Origin: an uncultured Bacteroidales bacterium
GTDB lineage: Bacteria > Bacteroidota > Bacteroidia > Bacteroidales > UBA932
DNA length: 64,000 bases
Assembly (NCBI GenBank): GCA_900541925.1
Contig: UQMB01000006.1
Location: 57,147-121,146, forward strand
Direction of reading: 5' to 3'
Every line of letters begins with the position of its first letter. Within the stretch, counting starts at the first letter, position 1. Made by a program: the position numbers and the translations under genes. Below, piece by piece: positions 45,901 through 54,686 of the stretch. The notes beneath the pieces were generated by a model. It ran no database searches, was not told the origin of the DNA, and saw nothing but the letters and a program-made list of their open reading frames with translations.

Positions 45901-48093
45901 GAGCGTCGGGTGCGAGGCGGCGTTGTCCGGGCCTTGCAGCGTGACGCTGAATCCCAGCCTGCCGTTGCTTATTATCTGCCCGTCGATATCCTGTCCCTTG
46001 ACGGTGAAGCTGCCTGTGGAAGCGTCTCTGACTGTCGTGTTGCTGTGGAGGTAATTCCTGACAGAGAGGCTGCGGCTGAACTCCAGCGTCTCTCCGGTGG
46101 CGTCGGTGACCTTGACGGAAACGAGGTAGTTTGACCAGTCCTGCACCCCGGCTCTGAACCTGATGTCGAAGTTCCCGTCCGGGGTGAGCGTCAGTTGTCC
46201 TTCGTCCGAGAGCTTGCCGTACCTGCTTATCCTGTAGCTTGCCGCGGCGTCACCGAGATTATGGCCCGAGTATGACCGTATCCTGCCTTTTATGCTTACC
46301 CCGTCCCCGGGGAGGTAGAGCCTGCCGTCCGGTTCCCAGTCCAGGGTGAAGCTCGGAGCCGCGAATTCATCCACCAGCACGGATGTGCCGCACAGGTGTT
46401 TCTCTCCTTGGAGTATGGCGATGGAATAAAGCCCGCCGCGGCTTCTCTTCTCAAGGGAGAACTCCCCGGCGGCGCTGCCGAACTCTCCGGTCACAAGGCT
46501 CTGGCGGCTGATTTCCTTGTTTTCGGCGTCATAGAGGACTGCTGTCAGCTTGTTTCCCGCATCGGCGGCTTTGTATTCGTTGCTGCCGGAGTAGAGGATG
46601 GTCTTGAATCGTACAGTCTCCTCCGGCCTGAATGCGGAGCGGTCGGTGAGTATCATACAATGGGTCGCCTCGCTGCCGCCCGTGGTGTTGAAATCGCCAT
46701 CGGGGATGCTCCAATCCGTTATCCAGTGTTTCTTGCTTTTCCTGAGTGTGCCGTTATCGTCCCGGCAGCTTGCCTGCAGTCTATACCTGTAATTGGCCTT
46801 GATGATCTTTTCGGTAAACGCTTCCGGTATGGTTGTGAACCCGTTCTGGTCGATTTCTATGCGGGAGATGGAGGTGTCATCACGGAACAGGGTCAGGGTA
46901 TAGCGGTCCAACGGCTTGCCGCTCAGGTAGTCCGCCACGTAGACTCCGATCCCGTCCGAGTTGAGGCGGCTGGCAATCGACAGAGTGTTTTTTTTGAAGT
47001 TGTAGTTGTATTTTGTCTTGCCTGAAGAGGTATTCATCTCATATTCTCCATCATCCAATTCGGGGATTTTCACCCTTACCGTGTCGAAGACATGGAAACT
47101 CTGTGCCGGGTTTTTTACATGGGCCTTGAATACCGTCTTAAGTCCGCGCTTGATCTGGACAGTAGCGCTGCTCAGGTTGCTGAGCAGAATGGTGGCTTCC
47201 CCGTCTTCTATTGAGGCTTTTATTCTCTTGGCTGTCAGGTTTCCCATGATGAATAGCGGCCAAGGCCAACTGTTGGCGATCAGATTCTCCGTGCCTTTCA
47301 TCAATATCGCTTTCCGTCTCACTTCCCAGCAGTCGTCAAGCAGCCGGCGGAAATCTTCCGATGTGCCCGTGCCGTCGTCTTTCATCTTCTGGTACTTCCT
47401 GTTGAGCAGCAAGCCTTCCGCCAGAACACCCACGGCATCGCCGTTGTGCTCTGAGGCCAGTTTTTTCATGGATTCCTCTTCTTCCCTTGACACCAGTTCG
47501 GTATAGCGTACAAGGGCTCCGAGCGGATATGTCCCGTCATAGGTCTGATGCATCAGGGCCGATGCTGCCGAGTTGTCTGTGTTCCGGGAGAAAAGGTGCC
47601 ATAGCGCGTAATCATAGTCGCTGGACAGAAAACGCGGAAGCACATTTCCGAAAGTGTATTGCAGGATAAGAAGATCGTGAGACCAGAACTCCGGGTTGGA
47701 AGAAGATTTGAGCTTGGCCTCGTTCGCCTTGATGTACGAAATGAGGCTGTCGGCCTGGTCGTGGCGGCGGTCGTAGATTATCGCCACCGGCTCTCCGAAC
47801 CTGTCGAGGTCCTGTTCCATCTGTCTGGTGAGATCTTCGCGCAGTTTCCAGTTGCTCTCGGAGCGCAGCTGGACATATTTCCGGCTCGCGTCATAGAAGT
47901 CCCAGGCGAGGCGCTTCGCTTCCGCCTGTCTTTTGATTTCCTCAAGGGTTGAGGCCTGCTTCTTGGGCCTGTCCGCCTTGACGGCCTTCTCGTAGTCGGC
48001 CCAGAGGGCGGTGAGCCTGTGTCCGTCACCGTCCTTGGCGACGGCTGACAATGCTGCCATCACGATGGCAAGTGCGCAGAGTATCCGTTTCAT
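42988..48093 (-). CDS. Alpha-2-macroglobulin-like (MG2-domain) exported protein
   Basis: The 1,701-residue protein starts at ATG 48093 (MKRILCALAIVMAALSAVA, a signal peptide), which overlaps the folC stop by 4 bases. A helical N-terminal region (residues 20-~280) precedes a chain of beta domains including an MG2-like part (MILTDRSAFRPEETVRFKTILYSG) and an A2M-type bait/ANA region (GTVAWEPFLLSDKDGRIEFSFRNADKLSTYYVQLFAHD). The C-terminal part is the all-alpha thioester domain. The thioester motif C-x-E-Q is not found: the helix entry reads SSDDALSLSEALYADWLL, and the only LEQ is GLSLEQYL. It should trap proteases or hold partners without covalent capture. There is no penicillin-binding protein (pbpC) neighbour. 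Confidence 0.82.
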   Translation of the reverse strand: MKRILCALAIVMAALSAVAKDGDGHRLTALWADYEKAVKADRPKKQASTLEEIKRQAEAKRLAWDFYDASRKYVQLRSESNWKLREDLTRQMEQDLDRFGEPVAIIYDRRHDQADSLISYIKANEAKLKSSSNPEFWSHDLLILQYTFGNVLPRFLSSDYDYALWHLFSRNTDNSAASALMHQTYDGTYPLGALVRYTELVSREEEESMKKLASEHNGDAVGVLAEGLLLNRKYQKMKDDGTGTSEDFRRLLDDCWEVRRKAILMKGTENLIANSWPWPLFIMGNLTAKRIKASIEDGEATILLSNLSSATVQIKRGLKTVFKAHVKNPAQSFHVFDTVRVKIPELDDGEYEMNTSSGKTKYNYNFKKNTLSIASRLNSDGIGVYVADYLSGKPLDRYTLTLFRDDTSISRIEIDQNGFTTIPEAFTEKIIKANYRYRLQASCRDDNGTLRKSKKHWITDWSIPDGDFNTTGGSEATHCMILTDRSAFRPEETVRFKTILYSGSNEYKAADAGNKLTAVLYDAENKEISRQSLVTGEFGSAAGEFSLEKRSRGGLYSIAILQGEKHLCGTSVLVDEFAAPSFTLDWEPDGRLYLPGDGVSIKGRIRSYSGHNLGDAAASYRISRYGKLSDEGQLTLTPDGNFDIRFRAGVQDWSNYLVSVKVTDATGETLEFSRSLSVRNYLHSNTTVRDASTGSFTVKGQDIDGQIISNGRLGFSVTLQGPDNAASHPTLKCGYELSRDGKTVARGDSRPGEKTEIRLDGPGLYILSTHCSAVSDSGIKAESKEQTGILYVRDSDDTLHDDLSSFFKETGRDSVELQIGAACGQVWAVAELYGAGNILLDRRSVELRGIKGEEGSLKTISFPRKRGYPSELSIKVLWFKDKESYSYSRDFASLADNPRLPLSFSRFLDTTSPGQGYSFGITTLPGVECAATIFDAATETLRSNIWHEVTPARRPLPAVSFSITSGEYGESFDYVVRGYGMRPMMLKSAATMNLSDSGAVMEEEFATDEAVAGSITAVRENFAGTVAWEPFLLSDKDGRIEFSFRNADKLSTYYVQLFAHDRQMHNSVLRREMKVTLPVKISAVEPLFLHDGDRYVARVTVSNSSEGSVGGKVSIRLLDGKDYRNGKEMASRSGHLEVKGGGSASFECEVQAKDIDNLGLLASFTPDAEGSGSDAVFVSIPVYPAVQTIMESHSALFKAGMDRDSLIRALRGKFVNTDGSAASAGEISILQMLRDAVPALTVPSSDDALSLSEALYADWLLTKIPGADRMTDSQRDDVTGRLVAVRNPDGGFGWFRGMSSSPVVTATLLERFAKMGAGCPGALAPVLPDAVRFLDRSFLQDSARPLWCGGLSLEQYLYVRSLFPDVKPDTDGARDLKAFRKAARDYLVPSGQRGLNGLIFAKARRMKTLKALLDREGGDGLADFFGIKLLSGPRMRNSLEKDILSLTEYAEPHNSGGMYYPNAVLPWRGLLESELYAHSMLCDLLADCGQDSIAEGIRLWIMVQKETQQWENDPAYIEALASVLAGSAETLQTKVIALTLSVSRPFGQVKAAGNGFRVSREYRRDGKPLREGDLLHVGDKISATYNIWSEENRSFVRLTAPRCAAFRPVEQKSGHYGWMARPLSVSGWASFTPQGYRSVLADRTEFWFDSYPEEKTSITEEFFVTQEGCFQAPAVEIESLYAPHYRANDKGAGPIRISSSF

Positions 48094-49328
48094 AAACTCT
48101 CTTTTTCCAGATAGGAGATGCATTCGGACACCACAAAGTTGCTTCCTCCGATATAGACGAGGCTCCCCGGGACTTCTCCGGCATCGTGCAGCGCCGCCTC
48201 GACGCCCTCCGCCACGCTGTCATAAGTCTGGCGCTCCAGACCGCCGGTCATCTCGTAGAGGGTCTCCACAGGGAGAGACCGGCTGATGGCCGGGGCGACG
48301 AGGTAATATCTGGCGTGAGGGGGCATCAGGGGGCGTATCGCGCGGATATCCTTGTCCGCCATCACTCCATATACTATGAATAGCGGTCTGCCGCTGCCGG
48401 TCAGCCGGCCGAAATTGATGCGGAGCGCGTCTGGGTTGTGGCCAATGTCGCAGATGGTCTCCGGATTCTCGCGGAGTTTCTCCCAGCGTCCCCGGAAGCC
48501 TGTGATGCGCCCGCTGTGCGAGATGGCCTCTTTGTCGGCGTCCACTCCGAGTATCTCGAGGGCGGAGAGGACGGTATGCAGGTTCTCCTCCTGATATGGC
48601 CCGTGCAGGTCAAGTCCGAAATCCTCTTCCGGGAAGTCGTCCGCGAAGAAGAGCGGGCAGTGCGCTTCGGCGGCTGCCTTCTCGAATACCGGCGCCGTCT
48701 CAGGGTCGCGCGCGGCTACGAGGGCCGGCACGCCGCTCTTGAAGATTCCGGCTTTCTCTGCGGCTATCATGGCCCGCGTGTCACCGAGCATCGCGCAGTG
48801 GTCCAGGCCTATGCTGGTGATGATACTGAGCTCCGGGATTATGATGTTGGTGCTGTCCAGCCTCCCTCCAAGCCCCGTTTCTATCACGGCGATGTCTACC
48901 TCTTCGGCGGCGAACCAGCTGAATGCCATCCCGGTAGTGATTTCGAAGAACGAGAGGCCTTCCGACGGCGCGCTCTGGAGGAAGTCCCATACATAGTGCT
49001 CGCTCACCATTCTCCATCCGCCGTTCTCTATTATCTTCATCCTCTCCCTGAAGTCTATCAGGTGCGGGGAGGTGTAGAGCCCGACCCTGAGACCGCTTGC
49101 GGCGAGCGCTGCGGCGAGCATCGAACTGACCGAGCCCTTGCCGTTGGTGCCTGCGACATGGATGGACGGGTACTTCTTCCATGGCTGCCCCAGGGCGGCG
49201 TCAAAGCTTGTCATCCCTCCGAGTCCGGGCTTGTATGCCCCTGGCGTGAATCCGTCCTTCTGGACCGAAGGGTGCTTGTCGAACAGGTCCAGGATGAGTT
49301 TGTCGTATCTTTCTTTATTGTATTCCAT
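48090..49328 (-). CDS. folC: Folylpolyglutamate synthase/dihydrofolate synthase
   Basis: The 412-residue Mur-ligase-family enzyme adds glutamate to dihydropteroate and folates. The P-loop GTNGKGS is at residues 60-66, followed by LYTSPHLIDFRERMKI; FFEITTGMAF, ETGLGGRLDSTNI and GLDHCAMLG are also characteristic. Its last bases overlap the macroglobulin-like ATG (ATGA). That pairing of folate metabolism and an exported giant protein is likely just genomic chance, but translation is coupled. Confidence 0.94.
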   Translation of the reverse strand: MEYNKERYDKLILDLFDKHPSVQKDGFTPGAYKPGLGGMTSFDAALGQPWKKYPSIHVAGTNGKGSVSSMLAAALAASGLRVGLYTSPHLIDFRERMKIIENGGWRMVSEHYVWDFLQSAPSEGLSFFEITTGMAFSWFAAEEVDIAVIETGLGGRLDSTNIIIPELSIITSIGLDHCAMLGDTRAMIAAEKAGIFKSGVPALVAARDPETAPVFEKAAAEAHCPLFFADDFPEEDFGLDLHGPYQEENLHTVLSALEILGVDADKEAISHSGRITGFRGRWEKLRENPETICDIGHNPDALRINFGRLTGSGRPLFIVYGVMADKDIRAIRPLMPPHARYYLVAPAISRSLPVETLYEMTGGLERQTYDSVAEGVEAALHDAGEVPGSLVYIGGSNFVVSECISYLEKESL

Positions 49329-49344
49329 AATTTTCTTCTTTCAT

Positions 49345-49352
49345 CAAATTTA
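49345..49352 (-). promoter_or_regulatory. -7 box of folC
   Basis: The minus strand reads TAAATTTG (TAnnTTTG), about 16 bases before the folC ATG. No TTTG is apparent at -33. Confidence 0.5.
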
Positions 49353-49429
49353 ATTAAATTTACGCACTAATGTTAAGATTGCCCAAGGTGATGCAACTTA
49401 TTTTTTAACGATTGCTAATCTGAACTGTA

Positions 49430-50548
49430 ATGTTGAAAACGGCCGAGGCTTTGTATTCTCAATATGTCATCGACGGAGTGAAGCAGGAATGTACACCCAC
49501 CCAACTGCTCCGGACTGTCTGCGCAAAGGTTCTGCCTGCGGAGTCCGGCGCCGTGTGCCCGCCCGTGATCGACGAGACAGTCGACCCCCCGGTTGGTGAG
49601 TTTGACCTCGCTTCCCTTGACATAAGAAAATGCCTTGAGCTTGTGCGCGGTGCTGACGGTTCCATGCCTCTGGCCTATATGGAGTCCTGCACCCGTTTCC
49701 GGCTGGCTCTTTCTCTTGAGGATGTTCTCTGGCGGAAGGGGCATTTCAGGCTCGGAGATTTGCGGCCGGCGGCCTTCTGGAAGTGGAATGACGCGTCGGT
49801 GGGCCGGATGGCTTCTTTCTATGCTTCCGTGCAGAGTGCCGCCGACTATGTCGATGCTTTGGGAATCAGCTTCTCTGAGGCGTCCTTGCGGCAGGGCCGG
49901 TCTTGCGACCTGTCTTTCAGAATAGGTATAGATTGCACGGCACCTGATGAGGAGATCTTCATCCAGGAGCCGTTCCGGACCGAGAATCCGAGGATGTCAC
50001 AGGCGAGGGCCTGCGGGCGAAGCCTTGTCCCGGACCTTGACAGCTGGGTGATTTACATACCGTTCGACACTGCCGACTTCCGCCTCGGGGGTTCTCTCCT
50101 CGCGCAGGTGGCGGGGATAGGTGACGTCCCGGCGGACATCAGCGACGCGGACTGCTTCATCGACTGTTTCGAGGTGGTGCGCGAGTTTGTGGAGGACGGG
50201 CTGCTGCTGTCCGGAGCCTCTGTCGGGGAGGGAGGTCTGATGACCACCCTGGACATGATGACGGGGGAGGGCTGCGGGCTTGCGGCTGACATATCTGCCA
50301 TAATGCACTCTTATCAGGAGAAGCATGCGGCCAGGGTGCTTTTCTCCGAGCTGCCTGGCGTCGTGGTGCAGATCCGGGATTCTGACTTCGACTATCTTGA
50401 TGCGGAGCTGCTGCTTCAGGATGTGGCCTATTTCCCTCTCGGACATCCGTCCGCGGAGCTGAAGGGCGTGGATGTCAAGTTCTCGGAGAAATCAGGAATA
50501 CAGACCATTTTGGAATCCCTGATGCGTAACGCTGAAGGGGAGGACTGA
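49430..50548 (+). CDS. Stand-alone PurL-like protein (AIR synthase-related fold), probable pseudoenzyme
   Basis: The 372-residue protein matches, by eye, only the second FGAM-synthase half of large PurL. N-terminal MESCTRFRLALSLEDVLW and AAFWKWNDASVGRMASFY align with the SxAEALTN and SANWMWPCKNEGE...LYRA region; RLGGSLLAQV matches RLGGSSFAQ, and SGASVGEGGLMTTLDMM matches GHDISAGGLITTLLEM. LFSELPGVVVQI also fits. The ATP-site GKDS of PurL is replaced (GISFSEAS). The N-terminal half, the first AIRS domain and the glutaminase are missing. A catalytic role is therefore unlikely; a binding or regulatory one is possible. It sits 13 bases before phoH2, likely co-transcribed. I cannot name a family. 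Confidence 0.65.
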   Translation: MLKTAEALYSQYVIDGVKQECTPTQLLRTVCAKVLPAESGAVCPPVIDETVDPPVGEFDLASLDIRKCLELVRGADGSMPLAYMESCTRFRLALSLEDVLWRKGHFRLGDLRPAAFWKWNDASVGRMASFYASVQSAADYVDALGISFSEASLRQGRSCDLSFRIGIDCTAPDEEIFIQEPFRTENPRMSQARACGRSLVPDLDSWVIYIPFDTADFRLGGSLLAQVAGIGDVPADISDADCFIDCFEVVREFVEDGLLLSGASVGEGGLMTTLDMMTGEGCGLAADISAIMHSYQEKHAARVLFSELPGVVVQIRDSDFDYLDAELLLQDVAYFPLGHPSAELKGVDVKFSEKSGIQTILESLMRNAEGED

Positions 50549-50561
50549 AAAATATAACACT

Positions 50562-51902
50562 ATGGGCAAACCGAAAATCTTCGTCCTGGACACCAATGTC
50601 ATCCTGCACGACTATCGTGCACTCAGGCATTTCCAGGACAACAACATCGTAATACCTGTCGCCGTGGTGGAGGAACTTGACAAGTTCAAGAAGGGCAATG
50701 ACGCCCTGGCCTTCAACGCGCGCGGCTTCATGCGTGAAATCGACCGCATCACCGAGGGCCGCTGCTTCGGGCGTGACGGCCTGCCTATCGGCAAGGGCCT
50801 TGGCCTTGTCAAGGTGGAGCCGAACCATCCGTTCAGTGAAGAGTATTCGCAGATGTTCGTGGACGACATCCCGGACCACAGGATATTGGCCACGGCGATG
50901 TGGGTACGCGACAATCACCCGGGAGTATTCGTGGCGCTTGTCACCAAGGATGTCAATCTCCGTCTGAAGGCCAAGGCCGCGGGGATGGAGGTGCAGGACT
51001 ACCTGACCGACAAGGTCGAGGAGCAGAGGATAGAGAATTCGCTCAAGGAGGTCCAGTCCAGGCCGCTGTCCCCGGAACTGATGCAGGAGCTGTGCTATGG
51101 CCCTCAGACCTCGTTGCCGCGGGAGGCTGTCATGAAGACCGAGCCGGCCCCGAACCAGCTGTTCAAGTTCGTCTGGGAGAACGGTGCCGAGGGTTCCGCC
51201 TGCGCGCGGTATGATGCCGCAGGTGACAGGATAGTGCTTATCAAGACTCGTGAGGCATACGGCATACGGCCTCGTAACGAGGAACAGATGATGGCTTTGG
51301 ACGCCCTTCTCAACCGGAAGGTGGAACTTGTCTCCCTGACCGGCGGGGCCGGTACGGGCAAGACCCTGCTCGCTCTTGCGGCCGCTCTGGAACAGGAGAA
51401 GGACTACGAGCAGATCATCATCTCGCGTCCGGCCGTGGTGCTGGGCAATCAGGAACTCGGGTTCCTCCCGGGAGACCAGAAAGCCAAGATGACCCCGTTC
51501 CTCCAGCCTCTCATGGACAATCTCAATGTCATCAAGGCCCAGTTCCGCCCGTCTTCAAGGGAGGCTCTCCGGATAGAGAGCATGCTCTCCCAGGAGAAAC
51601 TGATCATAGAGCCTCTCGCCTATATCAGGGGCCGGAGCCTCGGGAAATGCTACTTCATAATCGATGAGGCCCAGAACCTCACCCCGCACGAGATCAAGAC
51701 CATCATAACCAGGGCCGGAGAGGGCACCAAGATGGTGTTCACGGGCGACATCTTCCAGATTGACCAGCCATATCTGGACCAGTGGTCCAACGGCTTGACG
51801 CATCTTGGCGAGAAGATGGCCGGGCAGAGGATATTCCAGCACATATTCCTGCGCAGGGGCGAGAGGAGCCGCCTGTCTGAACTTGCGGCGAAATTGCTCT
51901 AG
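50562..51902 (+). CDS. PhoH2-type protein: PIN domain plus PhoH ATPase
   Basis: The 446-residue protein has a PIN RNase domain at the N terminus (FVLDTNVILHDY, Asp10; later DDIPDHRI and TKDVNLRLKA with its acidic residues) and a PhoH-type RecA-like ATPase (Walker A GGAGTGKT near 261-268; Walker B FIIDEAQN; TGDIFQIDQPY). PhoH2 proteins unwind and cleave RNA in an ATP-dependent manner, and in mycobacteria are linked to a toxin-antitoxin setting. No cognate antitoxin is seen here. It follows the PurL-like gene by 13 bases. Confidence 0.9.
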   Translation: MGKPKIFVLDTNVILHDYRALRHFQDNNIVIPVAVVEELDKFKKGNDALAFNARGFMREIDRITEGRCFGRDGLPIGKGLGLVKVEPNHPFSEEYSQMFVDDIPDHRILATAMWVRDNHPGVFVALVTKDVNLRLKAKAAGMEVQDYLTDKVEEQRIENSLKEVQSRPLSPELMQELCYGPQTSLPREAVMKTEPAPNQLFKFVWENGAEGSACARYDAAGDRIVLIKTREAYGIRPRNEEQMMALDALLNRKVELVSLTGGAGTGKTLLALAAALEQEKDYEQIIISRPAVVLGNQELGFLPGDQKAKMTPFLQPLMDNLNVIKAQFRPSSREALRIESMLSQEKLIIEPLAYIRGRSLGKCYFIIDEAQNLTPHEIKTIITRAGEGTKMVFTGDIFQIDQPYLDQWSNGLTHLGEKMAGQRIFQHIFLRRGERSRLSELAAKLL

Positions 51903-51916
51903 TCGGGAATTTTCAA

Positions 51917-51925
51917 TAACTTTGC
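51917..51925 (+). promoter_or_regulatory. -7 box of ppdK
   Basis: TAACTTTGC, a perfect match, ends 21 bases before the ppdK ATG. The expected TSS is near 51928. No good TTTG is seen at the -33 position. Confidence 0.65.
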
Positions 51926-51946
51926 ATGTTTAAGGATTTATAGAGT

Positions 51947-54673
51947 ATGTTTGAAACGAAGAAAAGAGTTTATTGCTTCGGCGGCAAGACGGCCGAAGGC
52001 GATGGCTCGATGCGCGAGCTCCTTGGAGGAAAGGGAGCCAACCTGGCCGAGATGAGCAAGCTCGGCATGCCGGTGCCGGCAGGATTTACCATCACTACAG
52101 AATGCTGCGCCGAGTATTATGAGCTCGGAGGCGGTTATACCGAGGATCTCAAGATGGAGGTCAGGGCCGCCCTGAACGCGACCGAAAAACTTATGGGAAA
52201 GAAATTCGGCGATCCGAAGGATCCTCTTCTCGTGAGCTGCCGTTCCGGAGCCAGAAGTTCCATGCCGGGCATGATGGACACCATCCTCAACATCGGCCTC
52301 TGCTCCGAGACTATTCCCGGGATGATTGCAAAGACGGACAATCCGCGTTTTGTATATGATGCATACAGGCGTCTGATAATGATGTATTCAGATGTCGTCA
52401 TGGAGAAGGCTGAGGGCATAGAGCCGGCAGACGGGCAGGGCATACGCCAGCAGCTCGACAAGATGATGTCCGAACTCAAGGAGGCCAGGGGCTACACCTC
52501 AGACACCGAGATTACGGCAGAAGAGCTCAAGGACCTCTGCGAGAAGTTCAAGGTGAAGGTCAAGGAGGTTCTCGGAGTCGAGTTCCCTGACAGCGCCAAG
52601 GCTCAGCTCTGGGGTTCCATCGGCGGCGTCTTCAAGTCATGGAATGGCAAGAGGGCCATCGCATACCGCCATATCGAGAAGATTCCTGATGACTGGGGAA
52701 CGGCGGTGAACGTGCAGTCCATGGTGTTCGGCAACATGGGCGAGACTTCCGCCACCGGCGTGGCGTTCTCCCGCAACCCTGCCACCGGTGACAACAAGTT
52801 CTATGGCGAATGGCTCATCAACGCCCAGGGCGAGGATGTAGTGGCCGGAATCCGCACCCCGAACCCTCTCAACGAGGCGACCAAGAACGAGCATAACAAG
52901 GAGCTCCCGTCTCTTGAGAAGGCGATGCCTGAGGTGTATGCCGAGCTTGACGCGATCCGCACGAAGCTTGAGGCGCACTTCCACGACATGCAGGACATCG
53001 AGTTCACCATACAGGAAGGCAAACTCTGGATGCTTCAGTGCCGTATCGGCAAGCGTACAGGCCTTGCCGCGCTTCAGATGGCCATAGACATGCTCGCAGA
53101 AGGCATGATTGATGAGAAGACGGCCGTGATGAGAGTTTCTCCTGCGCAGCTTGACGAGATTCTCCACCCTGTACTCAACGCCGCTTCCGAGAAAGCCGCC
53201 AAGATGGTGGCGCGCGGACTTCCCGCTTCTCCGGGCGGAGCCGTCGGTACTCTCGTGTTCTCTTCCGAGGCCGCGATGGAGGCCGCCGAGGCTGGCAAGA
53301 AGGTGATTCTTGTTCGTGAGGAGACTTCTCCTGAGGATATCCAGGGCATGCGCGCTTCCGCCGGCATCCTTACGGCACGCGGCGGCATGACTTCGCACGC
53401 CGCTCTCGTCGCCCGCGGCTGGGGCAAGTGCTGCATAGTCGGCTGTGAGTCCATGATAATCGACCTTGACAAGAAGACCGTCAAGTTCGGCCAGAATTCC
53501 AAGGTGTACAAAGAGGGTGACTGGTTCTCCCTCAACGGCTCCAAGGGTGTCGTGTATGCATCCAAGGTGGATACCATGGATGCGAGCGAGAATCCGGTGT
53601 TCATCAAGTTCATGAACATCGTGGACAAGTATCGCCGCCTCGGGGTGCGTGCCAATGCCGACACGCCGGAGGATGCGCTGAAGGCGATGCAGTTCGGAGC
53701 CGAGGGTATCGGACTTTTCCGTATCGAGCACATGTTCTACGGCAAGAACTCTGAAGTTCCTCTCGCCAAGCTGCGCAAGATGATCCTCTGCAACACCGAC
53801 GAGGAGCGTAAGGCCGCCCTTGAGGAGCTGGAGCCGTTCATCAAGGCATCCGTCAAGAGCACGCTCCGCGTGATGGACGGCAAGCCGGTGGTGTTCCGTC
53901 TGCTTGACCCGCCTCTCCACGAGTTCGTGCCTAAGACGGAAGAGAAAGAGAAGGAGGTCGCCAAGGAGCTCGGCATCAGCGTGTCCGAGGTCATCAAGAG
54001 AGGCGAGAGCCTCCACGAGGTGAACCCTATGATGGGACTTCGCGGTGTGCGCCTGCATGTGGCTTATCCGCTCATCGCCGAGACCCAGTACAGGGCCATC
54101 TTCACCGCTGTGGCGGAACTTCAGAAGGAGGGATATCACCCGCAGCCGGAAATCATGATCCCTGTGACGGTATCCGCCCGCGAACTCAGTTTCCAGAAGG
54201 CTATCTGCGACCGTATCAAGGCTGAGGTCGAGGTCCATTTCGAACAGACGATCAACTACCATTTCGGGACCATGATCGAAATCCCGCGTGCCGCTCTCAC
54301 CGGTGAGAGGATGGCCCGTGCGGCGGAGTTCTTCTCCTTCGGCACCAACGACCTTACCCAGATGACCCTCGGATTCTCCCGCGACGATGTCGGGACCTTC
54401 ATGGGCAACTATCTCGGCCACAAGATTCTTGACGCCGATCCGTTCCAGACCATCGACACCAAGGGCGTCGGCAAGCTTGTGGAGTATGGTGTACAGTCAG
54501 GTCGCGCAAGGCGTGCCGATCTCAAGTGCGGCGTCTGCGGCGAGCATGGAGGTGACCCGGATTCCATCAAGTTCTTCAGCAAGATAGGCATCGACTATGT
54601 AAGTTGCTCTCCTTTCCGCGTGCCTATCGCCCGCCTTGCGGCGGCGCAGGCCGCCATCGAGCAGAGCAATTAG
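51947..54673 (+). CDS. ppdK: Pyruvate, phosphate dikinase
   Basis: The 908-residue enzyme interconverts pyruvate, ATP and phosphate with phosphoenolpyruvate, AMP and pyrophosphate. The N-terminal ATP-grasp region includes LLGGKGANLAEM, SCRSGARSSMPGMMDTILNIG and NMGETSATGVAFSRNPATG. The phosphohistidine is His484 in GGMTSHAALVARGWG. The C-terminal PEP/pyruvate barrel has SFGTNDLTQMTLGFSRDD and the conserved CGEHGGDP. It replaces pyruvate kinase or PEP synthase roles in many anaerobes. It is followed by two hairpins. Confidence 0.97.
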   Translation: MFETKKRVYCFGGKTAEGDGSMRELLGGKGANLAEMSKLGMPVPAGFTITTECCAEYYELGGGYTEDLKMEVRAALNATEKLMGKKFGDPKDPLLVSCRSGARSSMPGMMDTILNIGLCSETIPGMIAKTDNPRFVYDAYRRLIMMYSDVVMEKAEGIEPADGQGIRQQLDKMMSELKEARGYTSDTEITAEELKDLCEKFKVKVKEVLGVEFPDSAKAQLWGSIGGVFKSWNGKRAIAYRHIEKIPDDWGTAVNVQSMVFGNMGETSATGVAFSRNPATGDNKFYGEWLINAQGEDVVAGIRTPNPLNEATKNEHNKELPSLEKAMPEVYAELDAIRTKLEAHFHDMQDIEFTIQEGKLWMLQCRIGKRTGLAALQMAIDMLAEGMIDEKTAVMRVSPAQLDEILHPVLNAASEKAAKMVARGLPASPGGAVGTLVFSSEAAMEAAEAGKKVILVREETSPEDIQGMRASAGILTARGGMTSHAALVARGWGKCCIVGCESMIIDLDKKTVKFGQNSKVYKEGDWFSLNGSKGVVYASKVDTMDASENPVFIKFMNIVDKYRRLGVRANADTPEDALKAMQFGAEGIGLFRIEHMFYGKNSEVPLAKLRKMILCNTDEERKAALEELEPFIKASVKSTLRVMDGKPVVFRLLDPPLHEFVPKTEEKEKEVAKELGISVSEVIKRGESLHEVNPMMGLRGVRLHVAYPLIAETQYRAIFTAVAELQKEGYHPQPEIMIPVTVSARELSFQKAICDRIKAEVEVHFEQTINYHFGTMIEIPRAALTGERMARAAEFFSFGTNDLTQMTLGFSRDDVGTFMGNYLGHKILDADPFQTIDTKGVGKLVEYGVQSGRARRADLKCGVCGEHGGDPDSIKFFSKIGIDYVSCSPFRVPIARLAAAQAAIEQSN

Positions 54674-54686
54674 GCTAAAGACATAA

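Noticed and set aside
49430..50548. Calling this gene purL
   Set aside because: It covers only about a third of Bacteroidota PurL and lacks the ATP-site motif and the glutaminase domain.
52637..54421. 594-codon minus-strand frame opposite ppdK
   Set aside because: Mirror frame of a certain gene; composition is rich in His, Leu and Arg and matches no protein family.
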